Below, piece after piece: positions 24,201 through 35,501 of a stretch of DNA of 64,000 nucleotides (the stretch's first letter is position 1; every line of letters begins with the position of its first letter). The stretch covers positions 311,900-375,899 of the forward strand of contig VZRR01012419.1 in assembly GCA_013398015.1 (NCBI GenBank). The letters run 5' to 3'. The notes under the pieces were generated by a model. It did not search any database. It was not told the DNA's origin and worked only from the letters and a program-made list of their open reading frames with translations. The translations under genes were made by a program, and so were the position numbers. Origin of the DNA: Oreocharis arfaki. Taxonomy: Eukaryota; Chordata; Aves; Passeriformes; Paramythiidae.

Positions 24201-27200
24201 TTGGTTTTGTTGGTGGAGGGTGGGGGAGAATTTTTAAATTCTTTATAAAATGGGAGGCAAAAAAATGTATCTTTTTACTGGCCCAGGATATTTCTGCTGG
24301 TGGTTTTCCGGTGTTACTGCCTCTTGAGGGTAAGGTTGGAAGTGCTGTGCCTTCCTGACAAGAATTCACACTTGCTCAAGCTCCTGAACTGAGCTCTAGG
24401 TTTTACTGTGTGGAACAATAGCAATGCCAGCACCTACTGACTTTTGACACTATAACAAGGTCTCCAAATCTGACACTGCTGGGCTAATATTTGTTTTAAA
24501 AACCTCAATCATGTGAAACTACTGGACTCATTACAAAGGGAGAACTGTGACAATATCCAGATAATCTTTTGCCAACAGAAATTTAGTGAGTTTGGAGTTA
24601 TTTTGTGGTGATTGAAGATCGGAAGATCATGGTGAAGCTTTGTAAAGCAATAATATCTGCACAAAAACAATAGTAAAAAGAAGCTGGCATACTGCATTTA
24701 GTCAAATTCCCTGAACTAAACAGGTGTATATTTAAAATTTTGGTTTAATTGAAGTAATAAATTGCAGACTTACATGGAGCAGCGTCTCTTTTGCTTAAAG
24801 ATACATAAGGAACTTCAATGAAATCTTTTAAACTATTCTTCTTCCCTGCTTTTTCTGGTAGCTCTTCTCCCTAGGGAGAAGCCTTTGTGTTTAACTAGAA
24901 CAGATTAAGAATCCATCTCTAAGCAAATCTTTTCTGTGCATAGTGTTTCCAGCCAAAATTTGATTTAATAAAGAGTTTGCCTGATTCCAATTTGTATTCA
25001 TCAACACAGTTCTTCCTGAAATTATATTAGGAGTATTTTATAAAATGAAATAATTTATGTCCACACAGCAATGAATTAGAGTTTTTCTGTGAGATATCAG
25101 CAAATTTAGCAAAGGAAGAGCATTTGTTAGATTTAGTGAGATTGTTTTACTCACAGAATGATGAAGTGGTAACAGTTGCAAGTGTATTCCCTCTGTCTAT
25201 GCCAGCACAAACAATTTGGGCAGAATATACCTGCATTCTTCCTTGTTCCAACACTGCAGCAGTAGTATCCTGTAGGATAGAGAGGGCTCATTTATTTAGA
25301 ACCATCTTACTCAGAATGGTTCAAAGTCTCAACTCTGCTAACTAGTACATCTTGAAGTCCAATTTTGATGAAGATAGGCTATCACCCACTGAGTGGGGCT
25401 TAAGTCTCTTTTACCTCTTACAAAATTACAATTTCAGTTTATTCTGAGAATTCTAATTTTTTCTATTACAGAAAAAAAAAGAAGGGTTACTAAATAAGTT
25501 CTAGCTTCAGATGAAGTCTGCAAAGTTCCACTGTAAAAACAATGAGACTCTGACTCTGCAAGTATTGTTATTATAGCCGTGCCATAACTGTCTGGTAATT
25601 AAGTGGGCTTTTCAGGAAAGTTATGGTACACCATTTATATACTTGAATGACTCCCTCAGAATGAGTGCAATAGTGTTAGTGGTTGCATGGCTACACAGTA
25701 AGTAAACCTCTTATTTCTGGCAAGGCAAGCCTTTAACCTTTTTTAATCTTTTGGTTATTGTATGGGCTGTGGGCTCTTTGGACACATCTGTGCATGCAGC
25801 ATTTATCTGTGCAGGACAGGATCCGGGCACTAGTAGGGATCTCAGGCACGCAATCATAGTGTCACTGAAGGCATTGCGCTGCACTTTTCAGCAGAATGAA
25901 TTACGTTGAGAGAGCTGATGAGCCGAGGTAGTTGTACTGGTTTTGACTTTGGAGCTAGCTTATCTAGCACAGGCTGAAGTTTCTCTGTACAGTCCACATT
26001 GTGTTCTTGAGGCACACTCTAAATGATCCAGAGCCTAAAAACAAAAGTCATACACCTACCATCCAGTTCTACTACCTTTCTTCAACAGAAATGTTCAATT
26101 GACCCAAGTTTGGGTTTAGTAAGTGCCTTGCTGGTTCTCTGCAGAAAGACTCTCATGGTTGCAGTTGCAGTCCAGTTCTTTTGAGGCTTTTAAAGCTCCA
26201 GGTAAAGCTATATTTTGTATATCAACAAGAACCAGTATTATGATAAGAGTGGCAGAGAAAAGGGCAGAATCAACTTGCATATGTGGTATAATTATTTAAT
26301 TTTTTCTTTATTTTTAAAGCACTGATTTTCTTAAATAAATATGATTACGCTATTCTGAAAATGTTGCAGGCTAACATTTCTTATTTCTTTCAGGGAAAGC
26401 AAATTCTGTCTATTCTTACATGTTGAGCAGTATAATGGCATGCAGCCCACACAGTAGGTAATCTGAATGAACAGCAGGCCTTCAAATTACACTAAAAGGG
26501 CTGTTATATTTCAAGCAGGGAACATTTTTATTACAGTCACATTCTTGACATCCTACAAGATGCATATACATTTTGTCTTCTCTCTTGATATCAGACCAAC
26601 AGGCAACTAGCTGAAATAAGCAGACATCTCAAAATACTCATGAAGAGTTTACAAATACAGTTGCCTCTGCTTTTTGGTGCTGGAATATTTTGTACTGAGA
26701 TAAAACTCTATTTTATGCTCAGGAACTGTACCATGAACTGCATGCAGGAAGCCTCATCACATACAATCAGTGATTCACAGTTTCATTCAGAGCAGACAGC
26801 TGCTAATGGCATTATTCACCCCAGTGGGCCGGGATTTGCGTAACGGGGCTTTCCAAAAGTATTAACACAGCAGTGAAGGGAGGTGGCAGCTCAATATTTT
26901 CTATTAGAATTTGACCTTTTGCCATGCTTTGGACCTTGATACAGCCTTAGTGGCTTCCTTCTTTCTCTGGAAAAAGACGGGCTATTTTTCCCATAACTGG
27001 ACAAGGACTCAAACAGACGGTAGACCTACACCCTCATCTTCAATCTATGTTTGCTTTCTCACCTCGTTAACTCCCTCCTTCCTCACCCTCACTGTCTCTT
27101 TCCATTTCAAGGCTACAGAAGTTGTTCATTATGATGAACTGCAGTTCATTAATGATGCTCTCCCAACCATGGAAATTCCTTTCTAAAGACCTGCCACCCA

Positions 27201-27680
27201 AATAAAGTGACTTAAAAGACTGGGGATTTCAAAGTGTTCAAATGGTAGTTAGCAAGATCTCTATCACCTAAAAAAGAAAATAAACACACCTTGTGATTCA
27301 TAAAAATGCACACATTTAAGTGCTACTAAACACAAGGCAGTGTAATTGTCTAGGCATTTTGTTAATCTTCCCATGTGGCTTAGGTTGTGTCTTTATTGCC
27401 AACTGATATGCAGCATACACATATTCGAGAGAGATATCCATTACTTGCAGAAAAGGCTAATGACCAGAAAGCTTTGCTAAGACTCAACAGAGTCTATTCT
27501 TAGCACTGCTATCAGTAGACTAGATGAGCTTGGACATGTGAATTCACCTCTCCAGACCTCAGCTCTACTCACCAAAGTACAGTGACATCTGTCTGCCCTT
27601 GGGTTATGACCTGATGTGTAACTGGGTAAGTTTTAAAGTCCCTCTTACTGTTCATGTTTAAGGGTAAGTGGAGAACCTGA

Positions 27681-27770
27681 AAACTCTGGCTATAGTGTAT
27701 TGAAACTTGAGCAGTATTCTAAAAATTGAAGCTCTTTAGGTTCAGTTACTTGGCATGCTGATTAGAAGGG
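27681..27770. repeat. Left 90-bp direct repeat flanking retroviral fragment
   Basis: Matches 29647-29736 at 82 of 90 positions without indels. Its right end, 'gattagaaggg', abuts the first base of the LTR. Confidence 0.95.
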
Positions 27771-29095
27771 TGTCTTGGTTTGAAAGACAGCTGTCTACTA
27801 AGGAAGGCAGGAGCCTCCTTTGGAATGGAAGATGCAACCCCCTTCCCTCCAAATTATTATAATTTTGAAATTAAGGGGCTTCCAGGCAAAGATATGAGGA
27901 ATAGGAATAACAGTTTTTTACTAATATATATATATATAAAACAAGGCAAACAAACAATAGTTGCTGTGGCAGTGATAACAAAACAGCACAGACACCCAGC
28001 NNNNNNNNNNNNNNNNNNNNNNNNNNNNNNNNNNNNNNNNNNNNNNNNNNNNNNNNNNNNNNNNNNNNNNNNNNNNNNNNNNNNNNNNNNNNNNNNNNNN
28101 NNNNNNNNNNNNNNNNNNNNNNNNNNNNNNNNNNNNNNNNNNNNNNNNNNNNNNNNNNNNNNNNNNNNNNNNNNNNNNNNNNNNNNNNNNNNNNNNNNNN
28201 NNNNNNNNNNNNNNNNNNNNNNNNNNNNNNNNNNNNNNNNNNNNNNNNNNNNNNGCCGGCAGGGGCGCTGGTGGCTCCCGGCCGGGCAGGGCGGGTGCGA
28301 TGGTTCCCCCGCGCCTGCAGGGGGCGCTCGGGAGCGAGCTCAAGCACCACGCGGCAATGGCGGCCTGGCGGAGAAGCTTCACAACCCCCCGGGGCAGCCG
28401 GCCCCGGTGTCCAGCAGGACCCTTGGGAGCAACAGGCTGGAGCAGCAGAGGAGAACGCAAAATCCCAGGTGGTAGGTGAGATGTATCAAACTCCAGAGCG
28501 TCTGGGCAGGCGGGAGTGAGGAGCTACAGTGTAGTGGAGGCTTGCAGTTGCAGCAGAGGAATGGCGGGGGCAGGGCAGTGGCAGCCCGGCTCCCAGTGGG
28601 GCAAGGAAAGGCAGGCTTGGGATCCCGGGGCTTTCCCCTGAGGCATCCAAGCAGACGGTGAAAAGGTCCTTCTTTTAGTGAGGTGGGGTATTAAACAGGG
28701 TCCCAGCACAGCAGCTGCTCCACCGAGCAAGCTTATTCACAGTAAGGCAGCAAAGGTAGAAGTTTCAATGATGAATCCCTTCCACGACAAAGAACAGCTC
28801 CTCTCCCCTCAAATGCTGGAAGAACAAGAAGGCTAGGAGCTGTACCCAGCCCCTTCTTCCCAGTTCAAATCTTGCGGTATCTCGCCATACACAAGAAAAC
28901 CCCAGGTGAAAGAGATCAGCCAGCTGGACTCCTCCCCCTGTGGCCAGGTCTTTTGTTTCTCCTGAGCACTCAGTGATTTGTCTCTTAGCAACCAAGTTTG
29001 GGGAAAATTCTTTTAAGAGAAAAAGAAGAAACAGAGGGACACGTCCTAAAACGCTAACATTATCCACCCTGAATTTTTCCCATACTAACATGTTA
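27771..29095 (-). mobile_element. 3' LTR of endogenous retrovirus (contains gap)
   Basis: On the plus strand the block starts 'tgtcttggtttgaaag', which I recognise as the terminal sequence of a widespread passerine endogenous-retrovirus LTR, and appears to end 'catactaacatgttaca'. It thus reads TG...CA on the minus strand. The middle (28001-28254) is unsequenced and its right side is CpG-rich. It lies immediately 3' of the integrase remnant on the minus strand with only about 100 bp between and no env, an arrangement seen in gag-pol-only ERVL-like elements. The inner boundary (29095) is inferred from the TG/CA ends and is uncertain. Frames drawn across the gap are artefacts. Confidence 0.7.
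28001..28254. other. Assembly gap (254 N)
   Basis: A run of N inside the GC-rich LTR, where repetitive and CpG-rich sequence probably defeated assembly. Confidence 0.98.
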
Positions 29096-29192
29096 CATCA
29101 AAGTTAAATCTTTAAACCATATACATACATGCATTACCCTAGTTATATACATATATACATGCGGATATGGATACAAGTACAGTGCAAGTAGT

Positions 29193-29645
29193 TCACCCCA
29201 AAATAAGGTCCCCTTGGGGTGTGCATAGGGTCTCTCCATTCTTTTGCATCACCCACCAGGTACAACCTGGTCCTTGAGCAAAGACAACCCTACATATGAG
29301 TTTGTCTTTGCTCAAGGCAGAATTAACCCAAACAGTTTTCCCGAGCATACCTCTCATGTGTACCACTGGTACCTTATCCCCGTCTGTTGTTTGTATGGGT
29401 TCAGATTGGGCAGGACCTGCTCGGCTGGTGGAGCCTCGGGTGTTAACTAACCATGTGGCCTTTGCTAAATGCATCTCCCAGTTTTTGAAAGTCCCCCCAC
29501 CCAGTGCCTTCAGTGTGGTTTTTAGCAGTCCGTTGCACCGTTCAACTTTCCCAGCCGCTGGTGCATGGTAGGGGATATGGTACACCCACTCAATGCCATG
29601 TTCTGTAGCCCAGGTGTTTATAGGGCTATTCTTGAAATGAACATA
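29193..29645 (-). pseudogene. Retroviral pol remnant: integrase C-terminal part
   Basis: An uninterrupted minus-strand frame ends in a stop at 29193. It resembles the second half of a retroviral integrase: the end of the catalytic core with the catalytic glutamate in a 'GKVERCNG' motif, then a helical stretch ('HLAKATWLVNTRG'), then a C-terminal beta-rich domain with 'GKTVWV' and 'GCTWWVMQ'. Zinc-finger, first two catalytic aspartates and all upstream gag-pol are absent: the coding sequence stops abruptly at about 29645, where a copy of host flanking DNA begins. It cannot be functional alone. Its downstream neighbour on the same strand is the 3' LTR. Assignment to an ERVL-like family rests on pol running straight into the LTR. 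Confidence 0.85.
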
Positions 29646-29646
29646 C

Positions 29647-29736
29647 AAACTCTGACTATATTCTATTCAAACTTGAGCAGTATTATAAAAATTGAAGCTC
29701 TTTAGGTTCAGCTACTTGGCGTACTGATTAGAAGGG
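29647..29736. repeat. Right 90-bp direct repeat flanking retroviral fragment
   Basis: Second copy of 27681-27770, with 8 mismatches. Unlike the left copy it runs on into ordinary sequence ('cagctaac') after 'gattagaaggg', so it looks like the empty insertion site. Confidence 0.95.
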
Positions 29737-32200
29737 CAGCTAACTTCTGTCCATGAGTAGGATTCACTCCAAATGAATAGAATCTCTGCCAAGAAATTTT
29801 GCCTACATGAAATTGTCTTTTGGGATATTGTTTCTTACACCTTGGCTGACATTGTTTCCAAACTGGCTTTGAGTTTTGTAATATCCACTAAGCAACCTTC
29901 ACTTTACATTTTCTTAAACAATTCATAAACAATAAAGAAAAAATTAGTAAATATTTTAATTATTTGTTTGCTTCATCAAGCTAGTTAATATTGCTTAATG
30001 AAACTATTTAATATGATAATTCAGGTGAAAGAATTTAAGTCTCTTGTGGTTTTCTGGTCCACTGCGGCAATTCCATATTTTCGTGTGGCTCTCAAATTTA
30101 CTCAAGATTGTGTAATACTAAGGATATGCAGAGCTGTTCAGAAGAGAGACTGTGTTTGCAAGGAGGATAAATGGGTCTGACCTACAGGCTTCTGCAGGGA
30201 GTCCACAGTGACAGGATGAACATGGAGCAACGGCATCTGGTAAGAAGGATCAGGTGTCATTGATGCCATGACATTTTATACAGCTCTACAGATATGGGTA
30301 AGTGAACAGATGCCAACAAAGGCCGTGAAAACGCTAATAATTTCACAGAGAAATATGCACAAGGACCATGGACAAAACTGAAAATCACCAAAAAGTAAAG
30401 GGCAGATAGAAATATTTCCATCATTTATGTGGAACCCCAAAGAAAATATAACAATGTGGTGACAAGGGTGAATCTGATATTAATATTGTTAACAGGGGTT
30501 TTAATTGTCATTATTTACATAGTTCTCATCATTGAAAATGAATGCAACCTTTTTCTTGACTTTGGTTGGTAAATGTAAGGAAGATTAGAGGGGAGGAGGT
30601 GGATCCCTATAGCAGGAGGTGACATGAGGTTCCTGCCATTGCCGATACAAGCCTTCCTGATCAATGCCAGGAGAAGGAGTAATCTGCTTAGCTTTCACTC
30701 TGACAAATGTTAGATGAGCAAGCTGATCCTACCGAAGCACTGAAGAACCCAACATGCTTTCTGCTCAGATTGTCAGAGCTGCTGTCCTAGCCTGCATGTT
30801 CTAGTCACCTGGGAGACTGTAGCAGACTTGGCCAGCCATGCTGGTACACAGACAGGTGGCTGTGGCATTCAATGTCTCTCTTTCAGCCTTGACAGGTAAA
30901 AAATGAATTTCACTTGATCAGCTACAGGGCAGAGTTTCTTCCAGCTGAGAGAGAGTAACCTGTAAAATCATCAGCTATTCTTGGCAAGCTGGTAGAACTC
31001 TGCTTGTTAAAAGATTTTCAGAGACACACAGGATCTCTGCAACAACAGAAATGCTGATGAGGGTGTTCATTCAATGGTATAGAGGGCTGACACAGTGGGA
31101 CAGGGATGGTGAAGCAGATCAGTCTATCACTGAATTTCATAACAATGAAAAAGATATAGATGTATTCTTAAACTTGCTTCATGCCTGATGTCTTATTCAG
31201 GGTCTAGTTTCTCATATCGATTTCAAAAGGTTTGTTCTCTGTGCCAAATACTGCTGTAGTATTTGACATTTCATGACATGGTTAGGAGAGCAATCCACTT
31301 GGTGGTCAAGCAGTGAAAGACCATAGGGCTCAACTTAGCAGATGCCATTGGCAGATACATGACTCTGCTTCCCACTGTGAATGTCCTCAAGAAAGAGGTG
31401 AGTAACAGCAGTGCACACCTCTGCATACAACAGCAGTGTGGAGAATAGTGAAAAGCGTTCTTGTTACACAAAGTTTCTGCTTCAAATCTAGTTGATAGAT
31501 GAGAGAGGTAATGATAGACTTAGAACAGAGTCAAGAAGAGACCATGAAAATCTCCTGCTGATATTCTGTGTTGATTGCAAAAGTCAAAGAATTGCTAATG
31601 AGCAGATTTTGTCCACATACACTAAAGGGTTTCTGAACCAAACACAGTTCCCGTCATGAGAGATTTCTGCAAAGGTGAAAGAGTAAACCACAGATAAAAG
31701 GAGATGTTTCAAATTAGTAGAATTCATGTCTAATAAGCACTTGTCAATTTTTCCTGTATCATTACTTTGATTCTACTCCTTTTGCAGAATGAAGTTCAGC
31801 AGCAAATGGAGAAAGCATCCCAGCAAAAGATAGAGGGCTCTCCTCCCCTCACTCCTCACATCTGATTATTGGTTGCAATTGAAGGAGTTGAATACCAATT
31901 ACATCTGTGATGTCACGACAACCTATGATCAAAATTTTCATTTCAGATAGGGAACAATAATGCCTGAATAGAACTAAAGTAATTGCAAAGAATGTAATAT
32001 ACTCTCTGTAACTAAAAAGGCAGTATCTTTCTCCAAATGTTTTATGTAATCTAAAACATGAACAGGTAACATGGCAAGCAGTGAGCCTTAAACACAGAAA
32101 GTAACAGCAGGTTTCAGACTGCTGTTTATCAGCAAATGAGCAGTTCTTGGGAAGGAATGTTATGTGGCATTAAAAGTGCAAAAGTAAAAAGATGGCTGTA
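29737..32200. other. Intergenic, nothing recognised
   Basis: AT-rich sequence with short frames only; no repeat or exon recognised. Confidence 0.4.
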
Positions 32201-33000
32201 TGGAATCGTATAATCATTTAGATTGAAAAGACCTTTAAGATCATCAAGTCCAATAGCTAACCAGGCACTACCAAGTCCACCACTTAAACTGTGGTGTTGT
32301 CCCTAAACACCTCATCTACACACCTTTTAATTAATTCCAGGGATGGTCACTCAACCACTTCTCTGAGCACCCAGTCCTTGACGACCTTTTTGGTGAGGAA
32401 ATTTTACCTAGTATCCAATCTAAACTTCCCCAAATCAAATATAAAGTAGTTTCTTGTTGTCCTATTACTTGTTACTTGAGAGAACAAATCAACCTTCACC
32501 CTGCTACAGCCTCCTTTCAGGTAGTTGTAGAGAGAAGGAAGATCACTCCTGAGCCTCCTCTTCTCCAGGCTAAACATCCCTAGCTCCCTCAGCTGCTCCT
32601 CACAGAACTTGTGCTCCAGACCCTTCAGCAGCTCCATTGCCCTTCTCTGGAAACCCTAATATCTTTCTTGAATTGAGGAACCCAAGCAGGGCACAAGGCT
32701 TGAGATGAGGCCTCACCAGTGCCAAGTAAAGGGGGACAATCACTGTCCTGGTCCTGCTGGCCACACTATTGCTGATAGAAGACAGGATGTCACTGCCTTT
32801 CCTTGGTCAGCTGAGCATGGCTGGCTCAAGTTCTGTCACTGTCCACCATTACCCCCAGGTCCTTTCTCACCTTGGGCAGATTTCCAACCACTCTGTCCCC
32901 AGCCTGTAGTGCTGCATGAAGATGTTGAGACCCCAGGGTACGACCCAGAACGTCACCTTATTGAACCTCATACAACTGGCTTGGCCTATTGATCCAGCCT
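32201..33000 (-). mobile_element. CR1 LINE 3' end, older subfamily
   Basis: The plus strand reads as the reverse complement of a CR1 3' region: 'ttaagatcatcaagtcc', 'attaattccagggatgg', 'cctcctcttctccaggc', 'agctccctcagctgctcc', 'gatgaggcctcaccag' and 'cccccaggtcctttctc'. Divergence from the preceding CR1 and many small changes suggest an older, separate insertion. It is 5'-truncated near 33 kb. Confidence 0.9.
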
Positions 33001-33149
33001 GCTACTTCTATTACAATTGATATTAATAACAACTGGTAATGTGTGTATGGGTGATGTACTTTTAAAATGCTGTAAAATCAATAAAGCGTGTATTTATGGT
33101 AAATAAAATATGTATATATATGTAAAATATTATTTATATATTCTCGTGC

Positions 33150-33875
33150 CAGATCTGCTCTATCCATCCTCAGCTGGAGATGGGAGAGAAAATATATGAA
33201 ACTCTTGTGGGTCAAGATATGGGAAGGAAGGGGAAGTGGGATCCCTCACCAATTACTGTCATGGGCAAACCAGGTTTGACCTGGGGAAATTAGTTTAATT
33301 TATTGCCTATCAAATCAACGTAGGATAATGAGAAATGAAACTACACTTTAAAACACCAATGTTCTTTCTGGGCTCCATTTTACCTCCGATTTCCCTACCT
33401 TCTCCACTCCAGTGGCACAGGAGAAAGGACAGTGAGGGTTGCTGTCAGTTCCTCACACATGTGCTCTGCCACTTCTTCCTCTTTGGGGGAAGGACTCTTC
33501 ATACTCCAGTGTGGGGTCCCTCCTACAGGGGGTGCAGGGAGACAGATTTCTTCACTACGGTCTTCAGAATGGGCTTCAGAGAAATTTCTGCTTGGACACA
33601 TGGAGCACTTCTCTCCCTCCTTCTGCACTGCCTTTCTTGTTGACCTTCTTGCTCTCACTCCTCTCCACTGACTGCAAGTATCAGACTTCTTTCCCCTCTT
33701 AAATTGGTCAAGAAGTGCTGCCGCTCTCAGTGATGGGCTTGGCCCTGGACTGCGGTGCTGGAGTCAACTCGTACAAGGTGTAGTGGATGTAGGGCAATCT
33801 TCTGCATCTTCTCACGGAAGCCACCCCTGTAACCTCTCCACTACCAAAATGTTGCCATGCAAACCCAATACAGCC
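33150..33875. mobile_element. Avian interspersed repeat, probably LTR-derived
   Basis: From memory this matches a repeat found throughout bird genomes. Hallmarks are 'ccctcaccaattactgtc', 'gataatgagaaatgaaac', a middle with degenerate 'ctccagtgtggggtccctcc'-type units, 'ctcactcctctccactg', 'tgatgggcttggccctgg' and the end 'gccatgcaaacccaatac'. I am confident it is a dispersed repeat but not of its class; an LTR retroelement is most likely. Overlapping frames at 33335-33702 are not genes. Confidence 0.6.
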
Positions 33876-35469
33876 TTTAAAAGGTTTATACCTAAGAGCT
33901 GTTGTAAAACCGGGATGGATTGCCCTCCTTTTAAGGGGCACCAAAAAAATTGATTCATTAAGAACAGAAGCACTGCACCATTATAGAAATTTCCTTCCTT
34001 TTAAAAAATTTTATTTTCAGGTTCAATGCAAGTAGTTTACATAATATTTCAAATTTTTAAGGCATTATGCTAATAGGAATTTAAGTTCTTGGCTACCTAG
34101 ACCATCATTTGTCCTGCCAGATGTAGTTACATTTGCAATAGCCGAGCTGTCTTTCCTGATTCTCAGTCCCATGTTAAAGAAAGGAGTAATCTCAGTTCTG
34201 AAATTCTGCTGCTTCTTTGTTTCCAGAGGTATCTAAACACTTGGTCCAAAAATAATTTATGTGCACTAATTTACTGGCAGCCATGAACAACAGAGTTAAG
34301 ATCAATGAATGACGTGGTTAATGTCATTCATTGATGTTTATTATGTCACAAGTTTCTCAACCTTCCTCCTTCACTGAATTTTCCTTCAAGATGCCTGGCT
34401 GATGATGGGTCAAGCACATTGTGGAGTTTAGTGTGAATATTGATCAGTAAATGGAAAGACTGCTCTAAACAAACAAATTTATATCCAGTATATTGTGCCA
34501 TGAGTGCTTATACAAACCAATAAAGACGGAAGTACTCTGGTTTTCTGTAAACTGTTCTTAACAATTTAGAGATTTCCCAAACTTCTAATAACATTCCTAA
34601 TAATAGTAAATATGGTTTATGGATTTCTAACAAAGCTTAGTTACTTTTTTCTACTCAAGTAAGTTGAACATGACCCTTTTTATGCTTACAACAAAGAAAT
34701 TTTCTTTTTCTGTTCCTCTTTGGTTATTATAAAAGCCATCAATTTTTTTTTTTTTTTAAACAATTATGTTAAATACTCTCTACACTCTCTTGCCCTTTCA
34801 GAGAAAATCAGGTTAAATGCAGTTAGCTATCAATTTTCAGTGACAATTACACTCTCCCCTGCGTACCCCAGAAAGATATTAGAGAATGCACTCAAAGGCC
34901 TATCTCTTTCAATCACCTTTATGGTATCTGACGTCCCAGAAGCCAATGAGGGTTAAACCTTGTCTTGCTTTCCCTGTAAATCAGCAGCAAATCTCTTGCT
35001 CTCCAGTGCTTAGAAGCAAGTTCTGGAGTTATGACCCTCATACAGGCAATAAGGCAAAAATGTCTTCTTGTTCCATTCCCTTCACCATGAATCAGGTTAA
35101 AACTTAGAAACTTTTTGTTCAGAGTAGCACAGTCAATAATGGAGATTGCAAGTCAAAAATGTGTCTAAAGGCAGCTGTATTCATTGAGGTGTGAGTGAGA
35201 AAGACTGGGCTGAAATCCACTACAAACTAGTGGAGAAGAAAATGGCGCTCTGTGGAATTTGACAATATTTTCTCCAAACTACGAATTTCATCTACTGTCT
35301 GTAAAGAATGACATGTCATGTAATTTAGCTGGACTAGCTGCTTGCTTTTATTGCAAACCAAGAGCTAGGCAGAATTTTGTTGCAACAATAGTTTTTTAAA
35401 ATTTATTTGTGACTTTTGTGTGCAACACAAAGTTTCCTTGCAGAAAAAGGGAAAAAAAAAAGAAAAAAG

Positions 35470-35501
<32 letters not shown>

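Larger units (their letters stand above)
16331..27680. other. Intergenic, 11 kb without recognised genes
   Basis: AT-rich sequence with only short, unsupported frames. Minor repeats: a purine minisatellite (about 17031-17062), a CCT/CAT microsatellite (18868-18898), an AT palindrome (19883-19913), a C/A-rich run (21077-21117) and a 49-bp tandem pair (21151-21248). Conserved non-coding elements cannot be judged without alignment. Confidence 0.4.

Noticed and set aside
27780..28475. Long frames (159-231 codons) spanning the N gap
   Set aside because: Most codons are N; the flanks are retroviral LTR sequence.
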